Source of the DNA: Cercis canadensis
Taxonomy: Eukaryota; Streptophyta; Magnoliopsida; Fabales; Fabaceae
Assembly (NCBI GenBank): GCA_003255065.1
Contig: QAOA01006669.1
Coordinates: forward strand, 185,507 to 249,506
Length of the DNA: 64,000 nucleotides
Direction: 5' to 3'
Of the stretch, positions 23,168 to 36,151 are shown piece after piece. Numbering within the stretch: the stretch's first letter is position 1; each line of letters opens with the position of its first letter. The notes beneath the pieces are model-generated. The model had not been told where the DNA came from and made no database searches. It was given only the letters and a program-made list of their open reading frames with translations. Both the position numbers and the translations under genes were made by a program.

Positions 23168-25085
23168 CTTTGGGCTAATTCAGTCTTTGAGATTGCTGCC
23201 TTTTATACAATCAAGTTGGGTGGGCTAGTGTGTTAGAGACTTGGGCGTATTTCTAAATTGGGATTGGGATTGGGCTTGGGCTCTCCCACAAGGTGAGGTC
23301 CACTTTATTAATCTACAAAGGGAAATGGCTCTTTGATGGTGATCTATAAGTTTCTGTCTACGTCTTTATGATTTTCTAGTAAGTTGGATCTCATGTTTAA
23401 ATTTAGTTGATTCTATTTATACAATTTTATGTCGAATTCTATGAAGCATTATTCACGCTTTAAAAATAAGCTACTCCAGATTGAGAGAGCAAACAATTTT
23501 ACTTTGACATGCAAATTCACCCCCAAGATGTCTCAGTTGGTCTAAAACAGTAAAACCTCCCAAATGCTTCCTTTGACAGAGACAGAAATGTAACAATGAA
23601 TATTACAGCAGTTAGCATATAAGACTAAACCCAATCTTGCTGGAGGGTTATGCCAAATAACCTAATCTTTGCTGTTCTCTGAACCAAGCCTTGCCATCAA
23701 GTTAGCTCCTCCCGAAGAACATGTTTCACCGACACTTCCCAATCGCTACTTAATAAGTTGAGATAGCATTGTTGTGTTGACATAATTTAGCATAACAATG
23801 GAAATAATGCAACTAATCAAATAGCCAGTGGTTCAGCGAAACTGAAATTGTCATCAAGGATTGTAGGTTATGTATTCAAACATGGAGTCGTAAGTAACAT
23901 ACCAAAAAAATAATAATGCATTAAAAGTTTTTTTCTAAGATAAAATTGGTACTCGATACAAGAAAACCCACCATATTGATTAATTAGTATAGGGCGTTTT
24001 AAAAAATCTTGAGTCTTTATCTCTATAAATGGAAGTTTTGGGGGGATCTACTCTAAATGGTAAGTTAGTACGTACTTAAATTACTTTTCCATTGACCTTA
24101 TTATTGAAGCTAGCAGCAAGTCGTTGGACAGCCTGCAAAGACTGGAGTTTTGGATTTATATATGACCATGTGAACAAGTCTAAAGAATAATCACATTCTT
24201 CTTTTGTTTCATTTGCATAATCTGAAAAAGTTGGATATGTAATAAGAAAGACAATGGCTAGCAAGATCTTGAAAGACAACATTAAAGTCAGGAGAAACAT
24301 AAAGGAGACATTAGAAGCATCCAAATAGAAAAGGGACATATTAAGAGTAGTAAAAGTAAACTCATAGCAGATATATGGGGATTATTGCTGAGTAATGATT
24401 ACGTAGAAAGTTAGGTTATAAAGCAAAAGTTTTCACTGATTGAGAAAAAATTAAAAGAAGGAGGAAAAAAAAAAAAAAGAAAATTAAAGAGAGGAAGCAA
24501 AAGAAAAGTTACTTCACCAATTGAATGAATTCTGCAGCTTGACTTCACCTTCAAGGTTTCCCTTTACCATTGATTGCTGATTATCTTATTTCTAATTTGT
24601 AAAATGTTAGGTTGAATTGATCGTACGTGGTACTTGTACTTGAACTGAATTTTACACACACATGTTTGGAGAAGTTTGATTTATTAGCAGTTTAACACCT
24701 ACTTTTGTCCTTTTTATTTTTTGTTGTTTTTTTTCTTGGGGAGTTTTCCAATATATAGCTGCATTTGAAGAAAGACAAACACCAAACTTTATACATCAAT
24801 ATTTACAAAGGACCTTGTGCTTGCATGCTGTCCTTTTGGGTAAAATATACATGTGACAACTTTACCTAGTCGATCTCTAATTTCCTTTAAATATTTTTTT
24901 TTCTCCTTACGATAAAATGTAGAAGTTCTAATATTTTTAAACTCCAAAATCCTATATATATAATTAGCACGATTAATTATGTTAGCAGAATTGTGAGATT
25001 AGGGATGTGAGGTATATACAGTCCTTACCCTAAAAATAGAAAAATAAAACTTTATTGATAAAATTAGCTAATACTTACATATTAA
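23168..25085. other. Intergenic DNA, PPR promoter side
   Basis: The sequence next to 23168 should hold the PPR promoter. The remainder is AT-rich spacer. The only open frame of note is the small one at 24076-24339 listed separately. Confidence 0.4.
24076..24339 (-). CDS. Small hypothetical ORF with an N-terminal hydrophobic segment
   Basis: 87 residues from an ATG. Residues about 12-38 are strongly hydrophobic (FMFLLTLMLSFKILLAIVFL) and could be a signal peptide or membrane anchor. A polar tail with NETKEECDYSLDLF follows. I recognise no family. AT-rich DNA can yield such frames by chance, and there is no clear promoter or splice evidence. Confidence 0.2.
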   Translation of the reverse strand: MSLFYLDASNVSFMFLLTLMLSFKILLAIVFLITYPTFSDYANETKEECDYSLDLFTWSYINPKLQSLQAVQRLAASFNNKVNGKVI

Positions 25086-25658
25086 TGTTGAATAGTTTGT
25101 AACTTTGTTTATAAAACCAAGTCTCACATTAGTTGAAACAATGAAATTTTAAGGCTTTATAAAAGACAAAACACATTATAGAGTAACTTTAGATATATAA
25201 GCTTGTGTGGCCCATAAAACTAGCCCAATAACCTAGCAAATCAAAGATGTTTAATGGTCTTTGATTGACACTTGAAACATCTTGAAAGTCTTGATTTGAT
25301 AAATATTTTAAAATCCGATTTTAATAATTGGACCGGTCCAGTTCGGATTGGTTTGACCCAATTCGAATGACAATTAATTAAATTAAAAGGTTCATTAAAA
25401 CAAACAGTTGTATTTATTTAGTTTATGATTAATTTGAATAGACAGTTGTCTACTAATCATATTTGTTTATAAGTGCATTTTCAAGTCTATAAAAAGGAAC
25501 TCTCAAATGCATTAATATTTATGTTTTTCATTAAGAGTTTTTTGAAAGTTTTGTTGTATATTGTGATAATTTGCTTTTAATAAAGAAGCAATATTGCACT
25601 CAAGACAGTCACGCCTCAAAATCATCTGTTTATTATTTTCATTGTACATTTTCTAACA
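25086..25658 (+). mobile_element. Candidate solo LTR
   Basis: The 573-bp span begins TGTTGAATAG and ends TTCTAACA, giving the TGTT...AACA termini typical of LTRs. Inside are CAAGTCTCACATTAGTTG near the left end (similar to the AGTCCCACATTGG motif common in plant LTRs), a TATA-type promoter (TCTATAAAAAGG, about 25485) and a polyadenylation-type AATAAAG (about 25579) before a T-rich end. No internal domain or tRNA primer-binding site follows, hence solo. Flanking 5-mers match only partly (ATTAA and ATTGC), so the exact ends are uncertain. Confidence 0.5.
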
Positions 25659-26397
25659 ATTGCAACAAGAAAATCTCAAATTTAGTATTACTTCATAAAC
25701 TTTTACGATTTTGTATTAGTTGTAATATCTAATTAAGGCTTGGTTCTGGCATAAATATTATCATCTTTTTTGTAGTACATGAAGACACAGAAGATAAAAC
25801 TTATGACTTCTTGCATACAAAAACTTTCAAGAAGGAAAAGAAGCAGACAAAACAAAACTATCAATATATAATAGAGATAAGAGTCATACAAAAGGAAGAA
25901 AATAAAATACTAAAAGGCAACATGTAAATCTCAAGATCTACCACAAGAGAGGCAAACGTATCTTACTCATCAGATTTGTTCTTAAACCGATTAGGTTAAT
26001 TTTAGATCAATTTTTTCGATCAGAAAAGACAATTTTTTTTAATATAATATTCACTTTTCATAAGATTTGAATATGAAATCTCCAACTTAAATAAGGATTC
26101 TACACCATAAATGGTGGATCCTTCACCTCTGAGTTAGTGCAGTAGTACTTTGGCATTCATAAGAAGTATATTAAACTATCATTGTATTTTCTGCTTCTGT
26201 TTGCGGCAATATGATTAGGAGATTTGATAATCAGTGTAGATCTCAGCTTAAAAGATCTCTCTCTCTCTCTCTGTCTGGCCAATGACTTGCTTCCTTTAGT
26301 CCCAAAGTGATGTCATAAAAGAAAGAAAAAGGCATATATCATTTAAAATACAAGGAAAGCATGGGATTGTGGTGGATTTGTGTAATAAACTTGGAAG
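25659..26397. other. Intergenic DNA upstream of the NAC gene
   Basis: AT-rich sequence with a (CT)n run near 26257-26272. Nothing coding is visible. The right end should be the NAC promoter. Confidence 0.4.
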
Positions 26398-26407
26398 TAT
26401 ATATATA
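26398..26407 (+). promoter_or_regulatory. TATA-like box of the NAC gene
   Basis: TATATATATA about 208 nt before the preferred NAC start. A second TATATATA at about 26528 lies too close to the first ATG to serve the main start. The choice is an inference from spacing. Confidence 0.35.
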
Positions 26408-26446
26408 GAAGAGCTAAGTGATAAGAAAAGGCTTGTGTCAAACGTT

Positions 26447-26503
26447 ATGCCAGAATCTGTAACTCTAGAAAAGAAAAAGAAAGTGAAAAAAACTCAAAGA
26501 TAA
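26447..26503 (+). CDS. Upstream ORF in the NAC leader
   Basis: An 18-codon ORF (MPESVTLEKKKKVKKTQR then TAA) lies between the TATA-like box and the NAC start codons. Its second half is Lys-rich. If the transcript starts near 26430 it is the first ATG met by a scanning ribosome and could lower NAC translation. No conservation evidence is available here. Confidence 0.35.
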   Translation: MPESVTLEKKKKVKKTQR

Positions 26504-26605
26504 GGAACTTTGGTTCCTTTATTTCAGTATATATAAGGAAGCATGGTTGTGATGAGTGAAATGATCAGTTTTACAAAATCTACAAGAAGAAAAGGAGGGA
26601 AAGCA

Positions 26606-29369
26606 ATGGCGCCCGTCGGATTACCCCCCGGTTTTAGGTTTCATCCAACCGACGAAGAGCTCGTGAATTATTATCTCAAGAGGAAGATCAATGGCCAAGA
26701 AATTGAACTTGATATCATTCCTGAGGTTGATCTCTACAAATGTGAACCATGGGAATTAGCAGGTCTCCTCCTTCTCTCCTATTACTCATTTCTTCATATA
26801 TATATATGTGCCCCATTGGGAAATCACAATTATTTTTCTCTCCTCCTCCCCCACTTATGCATGCACATGCAAATTTCTCTCTCTCTCTCTCTCTCTCTCA
26901 TTCTCGCTGTCTCACACACAAATATAATATATATATATTCTTGAACTCGTTAATTTCAATTACCCCCATGATGTTAAGCAATAAGTATGTATTCGATGCA
27001 TCATGCATAGTTGATATATCTATCATGATTAGGGAATAAAGTTACTCCTCAAGTGGCTGATTTTGGTGGAATATTTTCTTTGTTTGGCATTGTCATGACC
27101 TAGAAAAATCATTTTTGCCAAGTAGAGACCCAGAGTGGTACTTCTTTGGACCCAGGGATAGGAAATACCCTAATGGGTTCAGAACAAACAGAGCAACTCG
27201 AGCAGGTTACTGGAAGTCTACTGGTAAAGACAGAAAGGTTACAGGCCAAAACAGAGCCATTGGGATGAAGAAGACTCTGGTTTATTACAGAGGCAGAGCT
27301 CCTCAAGGCGTCCGAACTGACTGGGTAATGCATGAGTATCGCCTAGATGACAAAGAATTTGAAGACACCTGTGGATTACAGGTAAAGAATCAATGGGTAA
27401 GGCTCTCTTAATTAGTTCACTTTAATTTATCATCACCATTTTGTATTTGCTTCACACTTTCTGCAGATTCACTAGCTACCATATCTCCTTTTTTATTTTA
27501 TTTTTTTTTACATTTAAGACTTGAGTATATATAGGATTTCTATCAAAAATTTTACTTACCCAATCCCCTGAGCTAAGTGGTGGATATGCAGTATTGTCAT
27601 AGCTATGTGTTTCTATTTTTCAACACTCCTATGCATATATATATATACTTTAGTTTAAGGGAGATAAGTCACCTCTTCTAATACTTTTCCACTCCCTTAA
27701 GATATTGAATTCAATGTGAAGGGATAAGCAATATATTATATGATGAATTATTAATTAGGAATTTCCAAAAAGCTTTAGAAGAAGAGTTCCATGAGTTCCA
27801 TCTCACAAAAGTAGATGTTTTTGTTTGTCTTTAAAACAAGTCCTGGGTGTCTGTCCCCACCTCACCCTTTAACTACTTTCCGGACTTTCTTTTGTTTGTG
27901 TGTGAATCAATACACTTGTCACTATATATTTGACCTGAAAAGCATGAAGTTCCATGCTTGAGGCAGTGGCAAAAGCATTTTTCCTTCATTATTTTCGGCA
28001 CCTCTTTTACACCAAAGACAGGGAAGAAAGCTAAAGCTTCAGTTATATATTCATTCCCCTTCATTTAGCTATAGAGTCTCACGAGAAACACAATGATCAT
28101 GGAGTAGTACTACTAGCTAGGGCGCGTTAGGATGTGTAAACTGTAATGGAACGTGGGAATTGCATGACGTGCATGCAAAGCCTGGCCCTTTCTCACATCT
28201 TACTTTACATTTGTTTATTATATTATAGGCACAGGTAAACAAATGGCTGACATATATTCGTTGCTTGCGTTACTCTAATACCTCTAATTGACAAAGTTAT
28301 ACTCTACCTTGTCCTTTTTTCTAATGTAATGAGACAAAAGTCCTATCCTCCTTAATTATGAGTATAACCAATACCATATCCCTTCTTAAACTCTATTATA
28401 TATATGGTTATTAGTCTTTGTCATTGTTATGTCTTCATTCTTCCCCGTTCTAGAAATATAGATTCAAGGACTATTGAAGACTCATGCAAACCCTAAAGCA
28501 GCTACTTCACCAACTTACTTTCATTTTATGTCGGCCACTTTTCACTTTATTCCATATTGCCCACAGAGAGAAAGAGAGAGAGAGGGGACCAATCGATATC
28601 AATCAAATAATGCATAACCTCATGATTAAGCTAGAATCTTTAAACAGGATTCAATATAAATAACCGTTCTATCAATAATATATATATATATATATATATG
28701 TAAGAATTCTTTGAGTTTCTGCTTACCATCTAGCAATGATACTCCTATCCTCACAAAATACAACTAGATAGTACAAACTAAAGAAACATGGATGAAACCT
28801 TTAGTACTCTTCGAATATTTAATTCATGGGCATTGTTCTATTGCCAACCAACCGTGGTATATTTTGTCCCCCACTTTTAATGGTACTGTATCACATTTTG
28901 TAGATCTGTTTAGGCCTCAATTCTTGACTACTCCGTTTTGACCATTTTAAATGTAGGGTTAAAAACAAACAAGGAACTAGAGAAAAAGATTTGAAACTGG
29001 ATAAACCCAATAAACATGTTTCTCACTAGCTTGTCATGCTATATTATTTGTTTGACCCAAAGGTGAACTCACTGCTTGATTACCTTGCAGGATACTTACG
29101 CATTGTGTCGTGTGTTCAAGAAAAATGGGATCTGCTCTGAAGTTGAAGATCAAGGGCAAAGCAGTTTGTCACTAATTGAGAGCCATCAAAGCATAGTTAA
29201 TGACAGCGAAACGATGTCCCCGGACGTACCGGGGGCATCATCTTCATGCTTGGAAGAGGAAGACAAAGATGATTCATGGATGCAATTCATCACAGACGAT
29301 GCATGGTACTCTTCTAATGCAGCTATGCTTGGTGGTGAACAAGTCTCTCATGTCACATTTACAAACTAA
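26606..29369 (+). CDS. NAC-domain transcription factor
   Basis: Three exons, 26606-26762, 27104-27381 and 29091-29369, join in phase to 714 nt (237 residues). The two-intron structure is typical of NAC genes. Residues about 6-155 form a complete NAC domain: [44 protein letters not shown], then the [22 protein letters not shown]-contact region and [13 protein letters not shown]. The C-terminal part is short, acidic and Ser-rich ([17 protein letters not shown]), as expected of an activation region. I chose ATG 26606 ([10 protein letters not shown]) because close NAC relatives start MAP. An in-frame ATG at 26543 would add 21 residues. From memory it is nearest the ANAC020/045/086/028 group, some of which act in phloem, but that placement needs a tree. 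Intron 1 holds a (CT)n run and intron 2 is 1.7 kb. Confidence 0.93.
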
Positions 29370-30365
29370 TACATATCAAAGCCCTAATGGTAGGCAAGAT
29401 TGGCGGTGAATAACTTGAGCTGGGCATTTATAGGTTACATATATAATAAGAGAAATACACATTTGGCATAGCTGTTTGAAGGATCTTTTTGACTTTCTTT
29501 TTTAAAAAAACAGTTCATTAGACCATTATGCTTAATTGGTCCGGTGGTTTGGTTTTGTTTTGGTGGGTATAGAAGGATCAAATTGTGGAATGATTTTATA
29601 GATTTTTGTACAAACCTCTTACTCGAGGTGATCCGGGTGTTACTAGTGGAATGAACACAACCAAAATTTGAAGTGTTATTCTCATCTTTGATTTTTGGGA
29701 TAATTTCAGGTCAAGACAATTGAACAAAAGCTGATATCACAATTTCTATTTGATTTTAACTAGCAAACATGATTTTTTCTTTTTCAAAAAGAAAAGGCTC
29801 TAACCAAATTATCCCATAAATATAGTTTCAAATAACCATATGTGATAAAGCAAATCATTATGCCTTTATCAAACTTCACGCTTGTTTTTATACTCATAAA
29901 TTTTCAACTTATGTGGTTTTATCAAATTTCGCATGCCTTTTTACAAAGAAACTCAAGATATTTACAAACCAAATGCAATGCAATGGAACCATTGGTGTCT
30001 AGAAAGTCTTCACTCAATTGATATAAACCAAACACGAATCACCTTCATATAGGTACTTCATTAAGTGTTCATAAAAGGCTACATTTTCCTCATTTATTAG
30101 AGAGTGGAGAACATCCTAGAATTTGAACATTATTAGAAATCTTTAGGAGATTTTAAAAAAACCTAACATTTGTCTTATTAGCAATAGAATTTCTATTGCA
30201 TCCCACGAACAACTACATCTGGTCGGAGACTAAAAATTGCATACATGCAGCTGTCAGAAAGCCACCTCAACACTCTGGTGTGAACGGTTCCAGATTGAAA
30301 CAGCACACTGAAACATGTGGTGTGAACTCACAGTATTCCCTCTCCTGATGTATGAGCATACATAT
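29370..30365. other. Convergent intergenic region between NAC and DHH genes
   Basis: Both flanking genes end here, so it should contain two 3' UTRs and polyadenylation sites. No open frame or repeat stands out. Confidence 0.5.
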
Positions 30366-32541
30366 TCACACCTTCCATTGCTTAAATTCTTCAGAGCTTA
30401 ACATGAAAGAGCTTGCATTTCGATGCCCACCACCTCCAAATCCCTAATAAAGGATCAAAGACATTAGGTCCAACTGCAAGTTCAAGTCCCATGTTACCAA
30501 AGCCATATATGATGCAATGAGCTATAATGATTGAGGAACAACCTGAGATATCGGTGTCGTATCTTCTTTGTCCAAACTCCTAAGACTTACTTTTAGTATC
30601 TGATCGTTTTCAAGCTCTGGGACTTTATATACAACAGCTCCAATACCCCTGTAGAAATCACAAACATGACTCTCAATCAATGCAAGATAATGAGATATGC
30701 AGACATGTAAAACAAGTTTCAAATGACCAAGTTGATGGATTATGACAAGTCAAACTCCGACCAGAAATTTATAGTTCACAGATATATGAATGTTGTACCA
30801 ACAACGAATTAGGGTCTGACTAATGAATTGTGGATATTTGGAGTTTTTAATGTATAGTTGCATAATGTAATCTTAATTTCTTCTTTTCAAGTAGCTTCCA
30901 CAGAAAATAAAGGAAAAAATATCCTATAATACGTTCTTCTCCGAAGTCCATTTTTCAAATTCCAATTCATTTACTGTTACAGAGTTATTTTCTCTGAAAG
31001 ATCAGGACGAAAAATATGCCCAACCAATGATGACATGACACAAGTCAATACATGCAGAAGGGATTTTTCAAGCACCAAAACAGATAACAGCAGCATTACA
31101 CTTTATGGTAACATGAAAATCCTTTTGCCTTCATCCAGAACTGGAGCATGAAGACTGTTTCTTTTTTCTTTTTCTGGGGGGGGTGGCACTAATGTACGCA
31201 TCTACCTCACAATTTATGAACTAATAAAATGATACAAACCTCAACTTTAGATTCTGGCTTTTGTTAGCTAATTGATGTCCCAATTCACTCCTCAACTCTG
31301 AAAGAGCATGATATGCATCAACAGCCTACAGAAAGCAACTAAATTGTCAATTGTTCTCTTCTTCTGCTAAGAAAATGATAATGAAAAAAACCAAAATACA
31401 ACAAGGACATGACATAGGCATATATGTTAAATCAATTCAATAACATATTAGGGGAAAAAGAAAAATCCCAAGCATACAATCTTGTAATAGACAAACTGCT
31501 TAAAAAGCTGATATCATGTATGGCAGGAAAGCCAGTTGTGTTAGAAGTATGCATTAATACATCATATCTTCTTCCCATATAAAACATTAATAAATAATGA
31601 CAAAAAATGAAACAAATTGCAGATGGGTGTCTATAAGCAGTTACAAAATTGAGAGAGAGAAAGAAATATATTGAAAGAACACATCAAACATACCAGGCAA
31701 TGGCCATATACACCACCCCCAAGCGCAATTTCATATGACTTGCTGAGACAATCATCTATTAATTTTTGCGTGTATGATAAGCTCACCATCCCTTGACTTA
31801 TTACAGAGTCCAAATCCAAAGACAGCAACTGCCAATATCCAGAAAATTACAATTTATTTCAAGTATCAAATTCAAAGTAACAAAATTGAAGCATATTAAC
31901 TATATCAGCTCATCAAATTATTTACATTGATATTTCATTCACCTATAGGTCAACAAGTCAAACAGCAATTAGACGCTTTCCACCTTGGTGTCACATGTCC
32001 TGCTTTCACTTATTTCAGCAACAGTTACATATTCACATTCTTCTGTCATTTCAGCACCTATTGACATAGTCTCCCCTCATGCCTCTAATAAGTCAATAAC
32101 AGAGTCTCATATTCTAGTGCATATCTGGCTTTCCATCAGAAATGATCATGCAAGATGTTTGTAACATCTAAGCAATACAACTCTTGTACATATCACATCT
32201 TCAGAAACAGTATTATCAAAATCTAGGAGAAGTAGAAGTTAAATTCCAATTCACCAATATTTCCATCTTAAGTCTTATTAATTGAGTATCACAAACTTGC
32301 TGAGAGTTTGCTTGCATTCTAGGGCTAATATCCATTTTTTTTCCTTCCAACACAATAAGCTAAATCCGTAGTAGATTCTAATGGAGGTAAAAGAGCTTCT
32401 CTCCTTGAAGGTTTAATGGGTTTACTATCTGTAATGAGACTAGTTATTTACTTAATGAGACTCCCGTTTAGAACCTCATTAAACAAAAGAAAACCTACTC
32501 GCACCTAGATTAGATGACACCAACTCATACGCCAACCACAC

Positions 32542-32574
<33 letters not shown>

Positions 32575-33521
32575 CAACCATAAAAATTGTACATTGACAA
32601 GGGGGCAAAAAAAAGGATAATTACCTGCTGAAACAAGGAAGGATTTAACTGAGCATCAAATTCAATGTTCAAATCTTTCAAACCACTGCTGAAAGCTTTG
32701 CTGCTTTGGAGTTTCCACCTCCAAAGGTCCCCATCTTCAATGTACTGAAAAAGTTGTCGGACACGCTCAAATTCATTAAGCACTAATCGGTAGTTAATAT
32801 CAACATCAGCTCTCCAATAACCAGTATCTGGACTCATAAGCTTGTCTTTAAAGTAATCAAATGCAATAGTAGCCCCACTCCTCTCGATGTCAATCACTTT
32901 AAACACATTTTCCCCAACTGAAGTTTCACTACCTAACTTATCAAGCGCAGTTTTGTGATGGTCCAAAATGACCACTCTAGAGACAACAAAAAAAGATTTA
33001 ATTGATATGAACAGAATCAGGGATACTAATTCAATAATGCTTGAAAATTAATGGGGAAAAAAAGATAATCGCATTCATAAATAAATAAATGAAGGAGGAC
33101 TTAGATGTATAGGAAAAGGACTTACCTTTCAACTTTGGTAGAAATTTCCTGGACAAACCCAGAAGAACCCACGAAATCTAGAAGGTAAAGATCACCAATT
33201 TCATGCAGAGGAAGATCTTCTGTTCTGAGAAATTAAGAAGGCAAAATAAATAAATAAACAAATAAAATTAAGCAACTGGGTTGGTGCAAGAATAGTACTT
33301 TGAACTCATAAAGGGTATAGAGGGAGTTACTTGAGGGGACGATAAACTGTGTTGGGGAAGAAGAGGGCGGGGAAGGACGTAGCTTTGAAGTAAAGGTGAG
33401 CGGCCAGAGCAGCAAAAGCTCCATCTGGGCAAGGATAGTGGTAGAGTACAGCTGAACATTTCTTATTCATTGCGTTCTTCATATCAACTTTGGTGCCCAA
33501 ACTCGGTGATAGCGTCGCCAT
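30366..33521 (-). CDS. DHH/DHHA1-family phosphoesterase-like protein
   Basis: Seven exons (33521-33331, 33224-33126, 32976-32625, 31828-31694, 31325-31240, 30648-30543, 30443-30366) join in phase to 1047 nt, 348 residues. Motif I is YHYPCPDGAFAALAA (D33, G34), motif II is LLDFVG (D80), motif III is the signature VVILDHHK (D102-H103-H104), and the C-terminal DHHA1 signature is GFGGGGHRNAS (G326-H330). The CPDG form of motif I recalls bacterial DHH proteins of the NrnB/oligoribonuclease type (from memory). Such enzymes are metal-dependent and cleave short RNAs, pApA-type nucleotides or related phosphoesters, and the substrate here is unknown. No clear targeting peptide is seen. Introns of 591, 368 and 796 nt hold homopolymer runs, including C10/A18 near 32544-32572. 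The last codons (TGG AAG GTG TGA) overlap a possible donor, so an alternative last exon is possible. Confidence 0.88.
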
Positions 33522-33829
33522 TAAAGGACCAACAAATCCATACTCCTATAGTCTCCTAGATTTGTTTCCAACGGCGCTGTTGGGTTCGGAGTTGTCGTAT
33601 TCTCATGAGCCAGGGTTGGGCCTGAGTGGGCTAAATGATATGTAAAACACTAATTTAGTACTAAAATAGCTTGATAGCAACAACTAAAGAAGAATTTAGA
33701 TTTGATTCTTTGTTAGTAAAATTCTGGACACTATTACTAAATAAAGAATTGTCATTTCATTCAAATAACTAAGATTTTATTTACGGTATAAGAAGTTCAT
33801 AAATGTTTTAGGGTGATTGTTACCAACTT
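33522..33829. other. DHH gene promoter side
   Basis: Short upstream region of the DHH gene. No distinct element was recognised apart from ordinary AT-rich sequence. Confidence 0.35.
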
Positions 33830-34154
33830 TTGATTGGGGGATTTTTGGTGGACTCATAAGTTAAATTTGATGTTATTATAAAGATTTTAAAAAATTAAGT
33901 CATTTAGAATGTGTCAAAATATATCGTTCTTTAAAAAATGTAAAAACGTCATGATATAGAAAAATATACCAAAAAAAAATTAACTTTTGTCAAAAAAAAA
34001 AATTAGCACGTTTTCTTATATTGTAACGTTTTGTATTTTATAAAAAAAAATTGTGTGTTCTTTCACATATTGAAAACTCTATTTTTTGAGATTTTTGCAA
34101 TGACGCCAAAATCAAAATATGAATCTCACCAAACAAACCCCAATGAGAAGTAGT
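33830..34154. mobile_element. MITE-like repeat, copy B of a three-copy family
   Basis: The left end reads TTGGGGGATTTTTGGTGGAC. The right end, reverse-complemented, reads TTGGGGTTTGTTTGGTGAGA. The right-end motif TTTTTTGAGATTTTTGCAATG is shared with the copies at 475-790 and 54889-55203. Non-coding and AT-rich inside. No sure target-site duplication. Confidence 0.55.
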
Positions 34155-35642
34155 TGAATATCTACATGAGGTTCTTTATATCTACAATATATCAAAATTT
34201 AATCCAATAATAAAACATCGTAACTATTAAGAGTATGTATATATGTTTGAAAAACTTTCATGTGTTATTTGGTATTTTTCTTATGCTACAACTGAACTAA
34301 AACAATGTCCTCTTAGTATCCCTTCTTCGTAAGAATGCTTCAACTCAAATTAAATGTATTAAAGTCGTTAACATGATCTATAATAAGAGGTTTAAGTAAT
34401 TTATAAAAAAAATTAAAATTTAAAATTTTAAGCTATCATATAACTAAAAAAAATGTATCCACAGTAAAACCCGACACCCTTGAATATATTGAGTTGTAAA
34501 ATGAGGGAAAAATTAGGAGATAATCATACTTAAAAAGATAAGTAAAATTTCTTTTTTGTCCTTGAAAAATGTTATTACTGACAGTTTAGTCATTCATTTT
34601 TTTGTGCCAATTTAGACATTAAATTTATGTTTCGTCTGCCAATTTAGTCCTCTGTTTAGTGACGTTTAATGAGGTTGGATGGAAAAATCTTCGTGGCATG
34701 TTAAGTGATGACGTGACACTTTAAAAAAAAAATTGTTGACATGACATCTTAAAAAAAATGGGAATTTTATAATATTACATGAGTATGTCATACTATACTG
34801 ACCTGACAAGCATACATAATTTTTATATTTTATTAAATATAAATATATTTTATTTTATTTTCTCAAATAAATTTAAAAATAGTTAATTTGTACACATGTC
34901 ATTCTCATATTGACTAATCTAATATAGTATGATATACTACATAAATATAAAAAATATGTAAAAAAATCTCCTAAAAATATTTCTCTCTCTCATCTCTCTC
35001 TTTTGAAAATCGGGTTTAGCCACCCAAATGACAAATAGCTCCATATAACTGCATTTATGAAGACCATCAAATCTTCTTCCAGTGAGGGTTCTACCGTTTA
35101 AACCAATTAGGTGGGTTCAATATATCAAATTAAATAATGGCTGTCTTTTTCTATTAATTCATGAGTCCTAATTTATTTAGTTAATATTGGAGAAAAATAA
35201 GTAATCAGTTACCCATAAGGAAATAAACAAAAATTTTATATGGACAAGTAAATCAAGATAGTCCAACGTTCAAGGGAGGTCAAATCAGCAGGAATTTTGA
35301 GTCCGGCTACAACCATCTGTTTCATTGAATCTCCTCACCTGTGATTCTAATAAGAAGTTAGGATATTCTAATTTTGAGTGAGCCTAAATTTGAATCCATA
35401 TTACAATGGCATATTTTATTCGATTTTAAATTTTACATTAGTTTAAAATTACGGTTTCATATCTTCTCTATATAGCATTGACTCTCTCTCCTCCCCCCCT
35501 ATATATGTTCTCCATTCTCATGGGAAGGAACCTTCAAATATGAAACAAAGAAAACTAATTTCTTGACAAAGGAACCTAGGAGTAAGCACCTTTTAGATCA
35601 ACCTGTCTTTAACTCTTATTTATTTTTTCTACTTTGAACTAC

Positions 35643-35679
<37 letters not shown>

Positions 35680-36120
35680 GGCAGGCGATTTAGTGGAGTA
35701 AAATTTATCTTAAGGGGCTTGAAGTTTTGCAGAAATGATAATAGTGGGTGGAGATATTTTTTTTTATATTAATTCTCTCAAGTTTAAAGTTAATTTTAAT
35801 TAGGTTTTTCTTCTGTGGTTCATCATCCATTCGATTTTTTTTTAGTTTAGATTTATATTTTCCAATGTAATCTTCTTTTATGTTCAGATTGTGGTTTTTT
35901 TGCTCTTATTTGTGCAACTATTAGTTTTTCTTCCATTAATTGGGAGTAGGTGCATTGGGTTTCATGATATCCATTTCTAACATGATTCTTTTATGTAAGA
36001 CAGGGAAAACCTCTCATGAATATATTCTAAGGTTGTAGCAAAATGCAATATCCATGGAAAATTTGAACAGCTTTTCAAGAACCAATTGGATTTGTATATT
36101 GCTTGAACTGCAATAAACCA

Positions 36121-36151
<31 letters not shown>

